Source: Gracilariopsis chorda
Lineage: Eukaryota; Rhodophyta; Florideophyceae; Gracilariales; Gracilariaceae
Assembly: GCA_003194525.1 (NCBI GenBank)
Contig: NBIV01000105.1
Coordinates: forward strand, 124,001-188,000
Reading direction: 5' to 3'
Length of the DNA: 64,000 nucleotides
Shown here: positions 24,640 to 35,418 of the stretch, one piece after another
Position numbering within the stretch: the first letter of the stretch is position 1
Layout of the letters: each line of letters opens with the position of its first letter
Program-made: the position numbers and the translations under genes
The notes under the pieces: generated by a model
Database searches by the model: none
Seen by the model: the letters and a program-made list of their open reading frames with translations, nothing else
What the model was told of the DNA's origin: nothing

Positions 24640-24955
24640 CGCACCACCTGAGTTCACCCTGGCCACCCCCAAATTGGCTCTGGCACCACCGGAATTGGCT
24701 CTGGCCCCTCCTGAATTGGCTCTGGCCCCTCCAGCGTTTGCTCAAGCATCTCCAGTATTCTGTCTAGTGCCTCCGGAATTGGCTCTGGGACCTCCAGAAA
24801 TCTCTATGGCACCTCCGGCATTGGCTCGAGCACCCCCGGTATTGGCCCTAGCACCTCCAGAATTGGCTCGTGCACCTCCAGAATTGGCTCTGCCACCTCC
24901 AGAAGTCGCTCGAGCACCTTCAGAGTTCGGTCTGGCCCCACCAGAGTTTGGACGT
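24640..24955. repeat. 21-bp-type tandem repeat (GGARANS coding)
   Basis: Repeated CACCTCCAGAATTGGCTCTGG-like units, each 21 bp, about 14 copies. Both strands are open here (APPELAL on plus, GGARANS on minus). The minus frame begins with an ATG and fits the gag-like gene better. Confidence 0.75.
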
Positions 24956-24982
24956 GAACCTTTTTGCGTCATTTTAATTTAA

Positions 24983-25689
24983 CAAGAAAAGAAACAATCA
25001 ATTCTATTTTTTAAACCGGTTAAAAAACTTGGCAGGGTTCCAGAATAATCTCCAATATAACAGAAAGTTGAACGAAAAAAATGGTTGCAGTTTGTTGCTT
25101 TCCACCCAGCGGGCCTAGTCCCATGAGCAATTAAAAAAAATGTTGCAAGACTTATATTTACCCGATGCACTCGTGCGCGGCACAGGGACTCTCGACACAC
25201 TTCTGTTGGATTATGACGGGCCGAGTGTGCCCAGCTGGTTTTCAAGCCGTTTGATGTTTAACCCAAGTCCGGTTGTAAGGATTGGTCTGCCTTCACTCTC
25301 ACACCGAAGTGTGCCCTCCGGTCCCAAGAGGTACGACACGGCGGCTGCCCCGCAACCCTGCACAGCAAGCTCGTATTAGGTCTGGGAAACCGTCAAACGT
25401 CCTGGATTGCCGTCAAGCGACCATTACATCACACAGGAGCATCTGACCTTTTCCAGATCCATGGTACTCAGTGGGTTACTCTTGTGGCGACCTGCACACG
25501 AGCTCTGCCTTGCCTAGGTCCCAGGCCAGCAACAGTGCCCAAAGTTGCAAGAGGTTACCACACTATGCTATTGGCCAGGCCTGAATGGGATGCAAAACAG
25601 CGGTTAGCGTCAGCGAGCGAGATGCATTTGGCACTGCCCCAGTGCAGCATATATGCTCTGTGCATTGTGCTGCACTGGCGCAGTGCAAA
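24983..25689. other. no gene seen
   Basis: Short frames only. The right part (25560-25690) is rich in GCACTG/CAGTGC motifs leading into the duplicated block at 25690. Confidence 0.4.
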
Positions 25690-26745
25690 AAGGCAGCTAC
25701 GTGTCGTGCAATCTACCTACTGCTGAGTGGCTTGCACTGCAGTCATTTACTGTGGTGCCAGCCACCAAGCAGCAGTGGCAGTCAACAAAAAGCAGCAGCC
25801 AATAAGCTTTGAGATTTCCAGCTGCTGCTGCTGGTGGTGGTGAATGTTCTGAATGGCAGGGAGGCGTTGCGCCAAAAATGATTTTTGTACGCGCTGAAGG
25901 AGGCTTGTGGGCGTGTATATTGGCGCAACGCCTCCGTTCAATCAACATGTACCCCCTCATACTCTTGTAAATGTATAGAAAGGAGAACTTTGTCTTTCAG
26001 AATAGATGTTTCTTTGACACGGCTCTTCTCTCAAGTAGACGCGGCTTTCCGCCGCGGGCTGCAGCTCGGCGCCGCTGATAAGGCGTACGTTTGGAGGATC
26101 TACAGGCCACTTTTGCTCGCTAACGCTCGCAAACGGGGTGCAGAGCAATGATGGCTGCGGCGCCGACAGTAATAGAGAATAGAGTTGCAATTGCACGCCT
26201 GCGCGATTATGATTGGCGGGCACTGCATTTGTGCACTTTTGCTCGCTAACGCTTGCAAACATCGCGAAGATCAATGAGGGTCGCGGCGTCGGGAGTGAAT
26301 ATGGAATAGAGATGCAATTTAGCGCCTGCGCGATTGTGATTGGCAGGCACTGCAGTTGTGCATGGAGAGTACAGTGGATTGTAAATGGCCAGCACTGTCA
26401 AAATGACTGCAGTGCCAGCCAATGTGCAGTGGGATGGGTAGCAGTGTTGTAGTGATAGGCAGTGAGCAGCAGCGGCAGTCAACTTGTAGCAGCAGCCAAT
26501 GAGCTGTACGCTTTGCTGCTGTTGTTGCTGTTGCTGCTGCTGCTGCTGCCGCTGCTGCTGAATGCTTTGAAGGAAAGGGAGGCATTGCGCGAAACGCCTT
26601 TTTAGCTGAGCTGAGGGGAGCGTGCAAGGGGATGTTTCTTGGAAACGCCTCCCATCAATCAACAACGCGCTCTTTTTTTCGTGTAAATCATTCTAGTAGA
26701 GAAAAGAGGAAGCGGCCTTCGGCCGCGGGCGGTGCCTCGCGCCAC
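25690..26745. repeat. duplicated ~370-bp blocks flanking a 126-bp tandem duplication
   Basis: Block 25690-26075 and block 26390-26745 match through GCAGTCAAC, AGCAGCAGCCAAT, GGGAGGC.TTGCGC, AACGCCTCC..TCAATCAACA and GCGGCtTtCcGCCGCGGGC. Between them, 26108-26233 and 26234-26359 are a tandem duplication starting CACTTTTGCTCGCTAACGC. The second block has a CTG-rich microsatellite (about 26514-26560) where the first has only four CTGs and a GGT run. Each block ends in a small GC-rich hairpin (GCGGCCTTCGGCCGC at about 26713). The minus-strand poly-Gln frame over the microsatellite is not called as a gene. Confidence 0.7.
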
Positions 26746-27221
26746 GGTAGAGGAGTGATAAACAGCGCTGAGAAGAAAAAATGGGTGGAGAAAGCAAAAG
26801 CAGAATAGCAAGTAGTTTAATTCAATGAATGAAGAACGCAAGAAATATAATTACGGTTGTGGAGGGATGCAGAACTGGATGGCTTCAGGCAGCACTGGAT
26901 AGACGATTGCCACAGGCATGGGATGACGTGTGTGAGCATTCGCGGATGTAAGCTGCGGGTCATGCAGGAGCAGCACATGGTCTCTAAAACCGGCATCCAA
27001 ACTTGCAGAGAAGGGCACTTCCCCTCTTCTCTACACGTGTGATCAGCACAAACCGTTTGACATCGGCCTGTTTCTGGATGCACGGAACTCCACACAGCAA
27101 ATATCAGGTACCAGCGTCAACGAGTGGAAGCTACGAAAGCTCACCCGGGCTGAGAACGCGAAGCGAACGTCTGTAGTCAGACAACATCCTCCTAAACAAT
27201 GGAAGGTTGATGCAGATGTAA
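26746..27221. other. upstream flank of Helitron Rep
   Basis: No confident gene. It could hold the N-terminal part of the Helitron protein: 27062-27221 has short plus-strand frames in several phases. Confidence 0.35.
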
Positions 27222-28612
27222 ATGCTCCGTACGCATACAAAAATTGAAGAAATGGGACTACGTTTCTTGGAGAGAGAACAACAGGCACGTATTGTACAAG
27301 AGCAAGAGATCCAGCATGCACAACAGCAATCAGGTCATGTGTCGCCATCACAGTTCGCACAAATAGGACGCATATTTCTGCCCGATGACTCGGTTAACTC
27401 AGCAGCGTACTGGAAGAACAAGTGGATGGATGTAAGAGCGATCGTAGCGCGGAAAGGACCGCCTTCTCTGTTCATAACAATCACCATGAAGATCTGGCGA
27501 GAGGACATCCAGTGACTTGGGATGGACACAACTAATCGTGGCGTATTCACGGACAGAGTAACTGCCCTAGACCGTTTGACCGACCGGATCTGATTGCAAG
27601 GATGTACAACCAGTACGCAAACGACTTCACGAAGGATTTGGAGAAGAAATCGGAGCACATCTTTGGAATGAAGTGCCTGGGGCTTGCATCAAAGCTCGAG
27701 TTTCAAGAGAGCCATGTGCCTCATCACCATATGCTCGTGTGGCTCGAAGGAGGCGTGATTGAAGACGTTGAGGTGATTGAAGAGCTGATTCGTGCAGAAC
27801 ATTCTCTTCCCGGTTAAGACAACGCGTTGCGTGGCCTCATTCGTTTCATGCACAGGCACTGCCACTCCCCCTATTGCCGGAATCGCGCTTGGCGTTGCAA
27901 GTTTGGATACGACCACAACATGACTGTGCCGGAAACGCACATTGAAGAAGGCACTAATCGCGTGATCTCCCGCAGAAGAAGGCAACATGACCTCAAGATT
28001 GTGCCGTACAACCCAACTTTGACCAAGAAGTACCGCTGTCATATCAACGTAAAACGCACGCAAGGAGGGGGCGCAGTGGCTTATCTGTTCAAGTACCTGT
28101 TCAAGCACCCCAAATCTCAGGAGATGGTGCTCAATGTGATTGGAGCTAATGAGACAGGCACACAGAACGAGGTGCGACAAGAGCCGCAGGTGCATAACGA
28201 CATTCGTGCACACATGTGAGGGCGTGTGGTGGGCGCCGTCAACGCAGCTTTGAGAATTTTCGAGTTTCGACATGTTCACATCGTACCAAAAGTAGAGCGA
28301 CTGGCCATTCACTTGGAAGGAGAGCGAACGTTTCTGCTCAGAGGTCCAAATCGAATCCATCCTGCATCGCCACCGTCTACATTGGGAAGATACTTTGCAG
28401 TGCTCGAAGCATATGCGAACCTCGACTACCTTTCGTACTTTGAAAAAGTTCGATTATACTGCACGCGTTCAGCCCGCGTGCTTAACCAATACGACGGAGA
28501 CAGCAATCAGGTGCCCACAGACGACTGCGATCCGCCCATGTACGTGGTAGAGCGCACGGAAGACGAGCGGTGCGTCGCAAGGATCAGAGGGGTTTCACCA
28601 TCCGAAATTTAG
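27222..28612 (+). pseudogene. Helitron Rep (HUH nuclease) part of RepHel
   Basis: N-terminal half of a Helitron transposase, which nicks and joins single-stranded DNA during rolling-circle-like transposition. PPSLFITITMKIWREDIQ (about 27460-27513) is the Helitron N-domain entry, followed by RPDLIARMYNQYANDF..D (frame-broken). VPHHHMLVWLEGG (about 27715-27753) carries the His-rich HUH metal-binding motif. Then come NRAWRCKFGYDHNMT, YRCHINVKRTQGGGAVAYLFKYLFKHPKSQ and the linker LARIRGV.. toward the helicase. The catalytic Tyr motif near YLFKYLFKH is in place. Stops at about 27514, 27815, 28217 and 28610 break the frame. Confidence 0.85.
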
Positions 28613-28721
28613 CTCTTTGATGTGCGCTTGCTGCTCATGAATCATGGCTCGAGCTCTAATGAAGACACAAGGACTTTCGACGGACAGCAGTATGGAACGT
28701 ATCGTTAAACTGGGATTGTAA

Positions 28722-30650
28722 GTGGACTGCTCACGGACGGATCCCAGTTTGATATTGCATTTCAAGAAGCAGTGCAGATCTACAGCACGCCCTCCGAGCT
28801 ACGATGTCTGGTTGTCACAATATACCAACAAGGCGCAGAACCAGAAAAAAAGGTCGTCAAAAACTGGGAGGCGCTTTGTAGCGACATACATACAGGAGAT
28901 CAGCAGCAACGAAAGCAAGAACTGTATCGAAGTGTGGTGGAGGTCTCAGACCGGCACGGAGGACAACTGATTCGTGATCACAGCTTCTTCTCTCAACACC
29001 TACAGCATGATCATACAACATTGACAGAGGCGAATCGAGCTACAACAACTCGAGAAGCGCGAGTGGCGCGAAATTCGTCAACTTTGCAGTCAAGGTACGC
29101 CACCTTTAAACATCGCCAAAGAAAAGCCATTGAAACCGTCATTGCCGCATTTCAACAATGACAGGCGCTGCAGGAGCGAACAAGCACTCCTGGAAACGTT
29201 TTCTTTGTGCAAGGATCCGCAGGGACCGGAAAGACATACGTGCTCAACCTCCTTCGCGATATCGCTGAGTCGGAAGGAATGCTCCCCCGAAATGACTGCT
29301 ACAACAGGCATTGCAGCTTCGTTATACGAAGGTGGCTGCACTTTTCATATCCTGCTCGACTGAGTGTAGCTGATAGGGACAGCACACGCAGCACTACAGC
29401 CAGTTTGTCAAAGTACGGTCCCCGATCTCAACGTGTCTAACTGCTACGCGAAATACAACTGCTCGTCTTGGATGAGGCGTCCATGCTCTCACGAAAGTTC
29501 TTCGAACTCATAGATGTGTTGCTCAAAGATCTTCGCTGCAGTGAAATGGAAACCCCGCCTCCGTTTAGGGGCTAGACCATCGTTCTATCAAGTGACTACT
29601 CCCAGCTGCTTCCAGTTGTGCCGCAGGTGTACATGGACGCTGAGCCAAATGGAAATGTGAGACGAGTGTAGACAAAAATTCTCAACGAGTTGCCGTGGAA
29701 GAGTGATCTATGGACATTGTGCTCGGTTCAAGTGCTGTATCTCACCGAACAAGTACGCCATGCCGATGGTCCGGTATTTTCGTCGCTGTCACGTTCCATT
29801 GCACACAACACAATATCCAACAACGCTCCACTACCACTCAGATCTACCGGTGGCATGCAAAACGCCTATCCATTACTGTGGAAGTGGATCACGACACGAC
29901 GCAAGGAAGATGCGGATCTCAGCAAAATGCTCATTGCCTCCACAAACCAGTTGGTCGACGAACATAATGCGGCAGAGCTGGATCTGTTTCCTAGTGAGCG
30001 CTTCACTCTTCCGTCAGCGACAACAGTGCAAACTGATCTTGCACAGAACCCAGAGTCTGACTTCGCCAGTACTATCGTCCCCGAGATTGCATATCAGTCT
30101 GCGCCTACTGGAGTACCGCCTCATAACTTGGATTTGAAGATCGGTGTGTCAGTTATGGTCATTCGGAACGTGCTGCATCCCACTTTGGTCAGCGGGAGGC
30201 TGTTCGTAGTCGTGCGTGTGGATCATTTTACGATGCAGGTGGCTCGATTCGAAGAGAACGGACAGGTGCTGGAACGACAGCTCCTGCATCGTATCGACTT
30301 CGAGTTTTCTTTCGCAGACATTCGCATGATTCGAAGGCAGTTCCCCATTCGTCTTGCGTTTGCAGCTACCGTGCACAAAGGACAGGGAAAGACCTCGGAT
30401 GGCTTGGTTTTGGATGTGCGATCCAATTTCTTCTGCGCCGGTCAGTTGTATGTCGCATTGTCACTCGTTCGAAGGAACGACGCTCTCGTGACAATGGGGT
30501 CTTTCTCACATGCGCGTTTTAGTGATAGCCTTAATTGGAAGGCGTCTCGAAATGAGGGAACCATTCCCCCATTTCAGCCCACGCGGAGGAACACTTACTG
30601 GGTTGAAATGGGGGAATGGTTCCCCCATTTCGAGACATTGCAATGTTGCC
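28722..30650 (+). pseudogene. Helitron PIF1-family helicase part of RepHel
   Basis: C-terminal half, an SF1 5'-3' DNA helicase that unwinds the element for transfer. Walker A GSAGTGKT is at 29213-29236. Walker B LVLDEASM is at about 29461. Motif III is SSDYSQLLPVVP (about 29590), where most relatives have GD rather than SD. The tail frame (29690-30787) has the 2B-like region, then AFAATVHKGQGKT (about 30357) and GQLYVALSLVRR (about 30441; SLV in place of the usual SRV). Stops or frame changes lie at about 29159, 29440, 29574 and 29668. The last ~50 codons before 30650 run through a large inverted repeat and are probably not part of the original protein. Confidence 0.88.
30545..30635. repeat. 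36-bp inverted repeat, 19-nt loop
   Basis: Left arm 30545-30580 and right arm 30600-30635 pair with two mismatches in 36. Each arm also contains the small self-complementary core GGGAACCATTCCC or a close variant. It sits at the 3' end of the Helitron helicase frame and may be a tiny foldback element or the Helitron 3' hairpin region. No CTRR end was seen right after it. Confidence 0.85.
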
Positions 30651-30857
30651 TGTACCATACACACACCTCCGCACTAAGCGCTAACAGTAAACGTAGTGTG
30701 AACATGTTTCTTCAACTCCTAAATCCAGCTTGTAGCAGCTCCGTCATTCTTGGTAGACCTGTAGAGACTAAAACAATCTACTCGTAATGTATTTGATTAA
30801 AGAAGTTCGTTCTCAAAACCAAACCCTAAACGAAGCGAGCCGGAAAAGGAGCATTGC

Positions 30858-30924
30858 CCCCCCACACACGCACACATTGCGCATGGTGCATGCCCACTGC
30901 ATGATGCGGAATGTGCGTGTGTGG
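30858..30924. repeat. inverted repeat next to tRNA-like sequence
   Basis: CACACACGCACACATTGCGCAT on the left and ATGCGGAATGTGCGTGTGTG on the right are imperfect complements around a ~20-nt centre containing GTGCATGC. Confidence 0.6.
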
Positions 30925-30978
30925 AGAATCGAACTCATGATCACCGGTGTGGTGGCCAGTACCCACTGCGCTACCGCA
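30921..30978 (-). pseudogene. tRNA-like sequence (tRNA pseudogene or SINE head)
   Basis: On the minus strand: GGTAGCGCAGTGGGTA (pol III A-box-like), then ACTGG/CCGGT able to form an anticodon-type stem around an 8-nt loop, then TGAGTTCGATTCTC (B-box/T-loop-like). The 3' half of the D-stem and several bases are missing, the T-stem has an indel, and no acceptor stem closes at the correct distance. It is therefore not called as a functional tRNA. Confidence 0.5.
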
Positions 30979-31189
30979 GTGATTTTCAATTGGCAAACCA
31001 CCTCGGCTTTGCTCCTTTTAAAGCATTTAATTGCGGTGTAAGGCGTTGTATAGCGCCAGCTGCTATCGGGTACGTGTGCTGCGTGTCACTGCGTGTGATG
31101 AGTGTTACTTGTGTGTGATACGTTTCACTTGCCAAGGGCCCAGGCTGGGTGGGTGGCTCATGCCAGGTGGCAGCGGCCTGTTGCCTTGA

Positions 31190-31440
31190 ATGGAAACCCC
31201 ACTGTTACCCGCCTAAAACCACCCCTAATCTAAAACCCCACCGTAAAACCACCGCAAAACCACTCTGTCAATAAAACCCCACCGCAAACCCATCGCAATC
31301 CTGAAACCCCACTGAAAACCCCTAAAAATCGCGTAAAACCACAGAAACCCTGAAAACCTCGTAAATCCTGAAATCCTCCTATATCTATAAAATCCTATAG
31401 TCCTACAAAACCTAAAAACCTGAAATCGGAAAATGCAGGA
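31190..31440. repeat. degenerate AAAACCCC/AAAACCAC-rich array
   Basis: Repeating short phrases such as AAAACCCCACCG, TAAAACCACCGC, AAAACCCCTA and CCTGAAAACC, drifting to CCTAAAAACC at the right. Units are about 8-12 bp. It resembles decayed telomere-like or other short-unit satellite DNA. The exact unit cannot be fixed by eye. Confidence 0.6.
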
Positions 31441-33289
31441 AAACATCCTCCATTCATAAATCCAAAATAGCATTAGTTTCTATAGTTATAGACGTAAAAA
31501 CCCACCCAAGGAATTTCCATTTGTAAGGACATAATATCTTTCATAGCGCAAAAACTCTTTATGGGGCTTTACTGAGAAAAAGGCCTGTCAGCAAGAGCAA
31601 TTGTTTGAGGACAAATCGTTTACGTTGTTCTAGGGGGGTTAAACGTTGCTTGACCTAATCCTGCGATGTTTTCAATGTTCGCAAACAGTATTCGATTTTG
31701 CGATTATTGATTCCCATACACACGGCGTGAAACAGTAGTTGTGTATACGTTATGGATTTTTGTGGAGAGAGACTGTTAGAATAATTTCCATGGTTTAAGA
31801 AACTTTCGGGTGTAAGACGGCCGCATGTAGCGAGTGGTATTGCACGCATCCGAACATTGTGGCTTGAGGTCGGGGTATATCAGCCTTATTTAGTATACGC
31901 CACAACACCAATGATGCACACCACACAAAGCCTCTAATATTAATAAAGCCGTGCATCTGCATTGCAATGCAACAAGCGGGGTTCTGTACTACAGTAACTA
32001 AATTACTGCACTTAACAGGTAAGTTGTTTTGAAGTGCACTGGGCGCTTTGTTAACGGTTACCGCTTTATGCATTCCCCTAACCCTCTCAGAAAAACCTGC
32101 ACTACGCGTTTCCTGGAGGTAGTATCGTAACTGGCTTTCAACACAATGACGTTACATCCTAAAACACAGAGAAAAAACCATCGGTCCATCAAATGCATTA
32201 CCCCAGAGCCAAGAACCTGTTCTAAAACCCACACACGCCGGTTTGAAAGCGCATCTCCATAGACCGTTGCACTGGGCATAGATACGGCCTCCATGACGTG
32301 GCGCATTGGAAGAGAGCCACTGCTTTGCCAAAACCCCTAAAGCCAATCGGGTGTCAAGTACCACTGGGTTAGTCTGTTCCTAAAACCTTTGGCAGGAGCG
32401 GGTTTTGAGCTCAACCTGAAGGATGGGAGTTGGGTAACCGAATGGATGTGGAAGCACGACACCCCTAGGGGCGCAAGATAACCAGGCGGGCTTAACGTAA
32501 CGAATTGGTAGTGTCGGTAGTACGGTGCATACGGGTTATAAAAGCCTGAATAGTCTTAGCTAAACTAAGAGATTGACTGTAGAAACCAGTTGGTATCACG
32601 CTTAGCCAATAAAAACCCCTTAACCATCCATGGTGAGGGAGCGCTGCAGCCAAGGTAAGAGTGAAGAAGGCTCAAGCTCAGGTGCATTTGGCTACGTGGT
32701 TTACATTGGGACCAGTTCTAGTTGCATAGCCCCACAACACAGTAGCGGGGTGTCACTACCTATCTAAAATATTAAAATAAATCAGTAAACTAACTACTCA
32801 GCCACTCCAACCCATGTGACACCCTCACCAATTGGTCCAGTGCGCGTTGCACTTCCCATGTGTTCCGATCTCACTGTATTGCAGTGGATCATCGCATCGG
32901 GCACGAGTTGCTGCTCCATTAAGGGCCACATGGGAAACGGAAGTGACAATGTCGTCGGTGGAAATGAGAAAACCCCTCCGCGCTAAACACCCCTCAACCT
33001 TAGGCTCAATCGTACAAATTTTAACCGTGGACAGAGTCAACACCATCCTCACGTTGTTGAGCCTAGCTTAAATGAGAACTAAAGCATTGGAATGCCTATG
33101 CGTCATAGCATGGGCGTCCTGTTGTTCTTGAATATGCCTCAACACCTCGATTTCGTTCCAATGTTCTCAAAGGTACTTCTTGTTGATTTTATGGGCTACG
33201 TACCACTTTCAGAAGTGTTTCTGGCTTGGTACGCCGTTTTTGGAGTTTATAAAGTCCAAAGTTTTAATTGTGCGAAACGCTTCTGAGAT
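31441..33289. other. no gene seen
   Basis: About 1.85 kb with short frames only. The minus frame 33052-32825 has ISTDDIVTSVSHVALNG but no recognisable domain. AT-rich at 32760-32800. Confidence 0.4.
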
Positions 33290-33837
33290 GTTCATAAAAT
33301 CTGTGTTATGCATTACAGTCCAACGGCTCAGTTAGTACAGTGCAACGGGTAGGCTACTGTACTTGACGAAGCAGGTAATTTGATGTCCTAAAAGTGCTCA
33401 AATGGTTTAAACGTGTTACGTTCTGCGAAGGACGATGAGCGTTTGTATGAATTAATTTACATAGTTCTAGTTTTGGGCTGCCTTTCCGTTCTTACAGGCG
33501 TTTGTACGCAATATTACACTCATAGACAAAAGAGCAGATGCCTACACACTTTTTTACAAGCACCTTATGAGCGAGCTGCGCACGGGGACTTGAAACACTC
33601 TTCCGTCCTTAGTAGCCTAAAATGTAGGGCACGGGGTTATCGCGCGTAGCATTGTGCGTTTGCAAAGTTTTAGCGCTCTTTGCGTCTGCGGGATTTGCAT
33701 CGCTACGTGTAGCACCGTTTCACGCAGCATGCAACACTGCGTGCTGTTTCAATCAGCCTTACAGTACACAACGTACATAAGAGCGAGATGTGCGAGCTCA
33801 CACAGTAAACGAAGAGAGTTAGAGTCTTCCTCTCACA
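33290..33837 (+). repeat. probable 5' LTR region of chimeric element (left border unknown)
   Basis: The right border is fixed by CTCTCACA followed by the primer site at 33838. The left border and a matching 3' LTR after 37101 were not found, so the LTR length is unknown. Confidence 0.35.
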
Positions 33838-33851
33838 GGTTATGAGCCCAG
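33838..33851 (+). other. primer site: half-tRNA (iMet anticodon arm)
   Basis: GGTTATGAGCCCAG, identical to the site in copia element D (22029-22042), directly after an ACA end. Confidence 0.7.
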
Positions 33852-35418
33852 CGCTGCACACAACTTATCACCCACCCTTTCAACCTCAGTTCCCATATCA
33901 AAACCCTTCACAAAGGAGGCATACTACAGACTACAGCGTCGCGTCCGCAGGAAGCAAACCCGCGAAACCAACGAACGCACAAACGAAGTATACAACAACG
34001 CTCTCACTGGAGTAAACGACACACACCAAGCCAACGACACCACTCGACATCATACCATCACGGAACCACCTCCTTCCGCCACCTACCCCGCACTACCTAG
34101 GCTAAACAAAGCCAATTATGCACCGTGGTATTTCTCCATCACGAATCACACCCAAACACTTGAGGCTACACACCACCTCACTTCAAACCCAGCACTCCCC
34201 ATAGACCCAACCGAACTGAAACGATTCATGCAGCAAAAAACCCGACTCGTCACGGCTATACTCAGCAGCGTTCTAGGGGGCATCTTAGGCCAAATCCTGG
34301 TTCCAGAAGAATAACCAAGCCCCCATGACGTAGTCACACGCAGCCTCAACTACATCAACCAAACCACCAAGGCTGAACACCAGTTCCTAAAAACCCAAGC
34401 TGAGAGCATACAGTTCACATCAGAAACGAAAATCGACGATTATATCAAGGAACACAAAAACAACTGGCATTGTATGCACGCTGCGCGCTACCGAAACATC
34501 AACGATGAGTGTTCGACAGTAGAATTCCTTATTGAAGGACTACAACCCAACCACACACTATCAAATATAGTGTTTTACTTCCTGGCTCACAAGCCCACCA
34601 ACATAAAGCACTTCACACGCAAGTTCAAAGAACTATACAGGTACACACAGATATATACAGGTACACACAGATGTTGAACCCCGCAGCATCCAGCAGTCAA
34701 ACCACAACGCAAATCACCGGGGACTACGGACGTCCCAGACCAGACCGACGATACGACACACTATATTACAACCAACCACTATCCCGCAAGCCGTTTACAG
34801 GAAAGCCATGTCAATTACACATCTCCTTACGCATTCCGGCCCAACACACCGATATGGAATGCCGTGACCCTCTACATACCAAAAACAGCCAACCCCGCAC
34901 CCAAGCCAATTACGCCACAGCACAATACCCTTACATGGCCCACATCCAACAGAACCCTTCCGACTACTTACAGATTCCACCTACAACACCCACTTACCCC
35001 AACCCATACGCTCATCAGCAACCAGCACCCCCCTACTCCCAACAGATGGTGCGTCAGAACCGGATACTGCAACAACCGGTAAGTTCGTACTGGACAGTGG
35101 CGCCACACCAACACATGTTACTCTCCCCACGAGTGATATGCACAAATTAACAACACATACACTAACGCATACTGCCACCAAACAAAAGAGCCCGTGCACA
35201 CACCATGGAATGCTGACAATACGTCTGCGCAACAATAAGCGCAGCATTCGCACCTACGCCGTTGCAAATAAAAACCTCCGCCACAATCTCCTATCTCTTC
35301 ATGACCTAGCTTCACGATACGGGCTCGTAAGCTTTACCAGGAACCGTGCCTATATCTTCGACACCAGAAAGCTACCAGAAAAGGTCATAGCCACAGCCAA
35401 ATGGAAGAACAATCAGTC
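33842..35418 (+). pseudogene. copia-type gag-protease of chimeric element
   Basis: Gag is readable in frame from about 33930 to 34677: PALPRLNKANYAPWYFSI, the typical copia Gag entry, then RFMQQKTRLVTAILSSVLGG, and later VEFLIEGLQPNHTLSNIVFY. It has one stop (TAA 34312-34314) and a frameshift at about 34670, beside a short duplicated CAGGTACACACAGAT. A Pro/Tyr-rich linker and a worn zinc-knuckle-like CQLH...HTDMECRDP (about 34806-34870) follow. The protease frame (35090-35455) keeps FVLDSGATPTHVTLP with its catalytic Asp (35093-35095) and NLRHNLLSLHDLASRYG. The copia part stops at about 35400, before the pre-integrase motif. Confidence 0.75.

Larger units (their letters stand above)
23783..24972 (-). 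pseudogene. gag-like protein: Gly/Ala/Arg repeats, acidic repeats, CCHC knuckle
   Basis: Minus-strand gene read across three frames. From ATG 24972: a run of heptad-like units GGARANS, GGARANT, GGARANA (24972-24742), which is basic and glycine-rich like RGG-type RNA-binding regions. After a broken middle (24740-24390) come three tandem acidic Pro/Gln-rich repeats of about 34 residues, each with a core like EEEQIPIPMKVEEDEIT followed by SQPxQQP (24358-24050). The C-terminal part (23974-23783) contains CGRCGDPVHTLSFC, an exact C-X2-C-X4-H-X4-C zinc knuckle. This order suggests a nucleic-acid-binding Gag or LINE ORF1-like protein. No partner polymerase was found next to it. Frame changes at about 24742, 24390 and 24000 make it a pseudogene unless introns intervene. 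Confidence 0.55.

Noticed and set aside
24359..24982. Plus-strand 207-codon frame with APPELAL-type repeats
   Set aside because: It is the complement of the GGARANS repeat. The minus strand has an ATG at the right place and continues into the acidic repeats and the CCHC knuckle, so the plus frame is a shadow.
26246..26665. Minus-strand poly-glutamine frame
   Set aside because: It is created by the CTG microsatellite inside a duplicated non-coding block. The sister block at 25.7-26.0 kb does not keep the frame.
30921..30978. Functional tRNA gene
   Set aside because: The D-arm is truncated, the anticodon loop has 8 nt, the T-stem carries an indel and no acceptor stem closes correctly.
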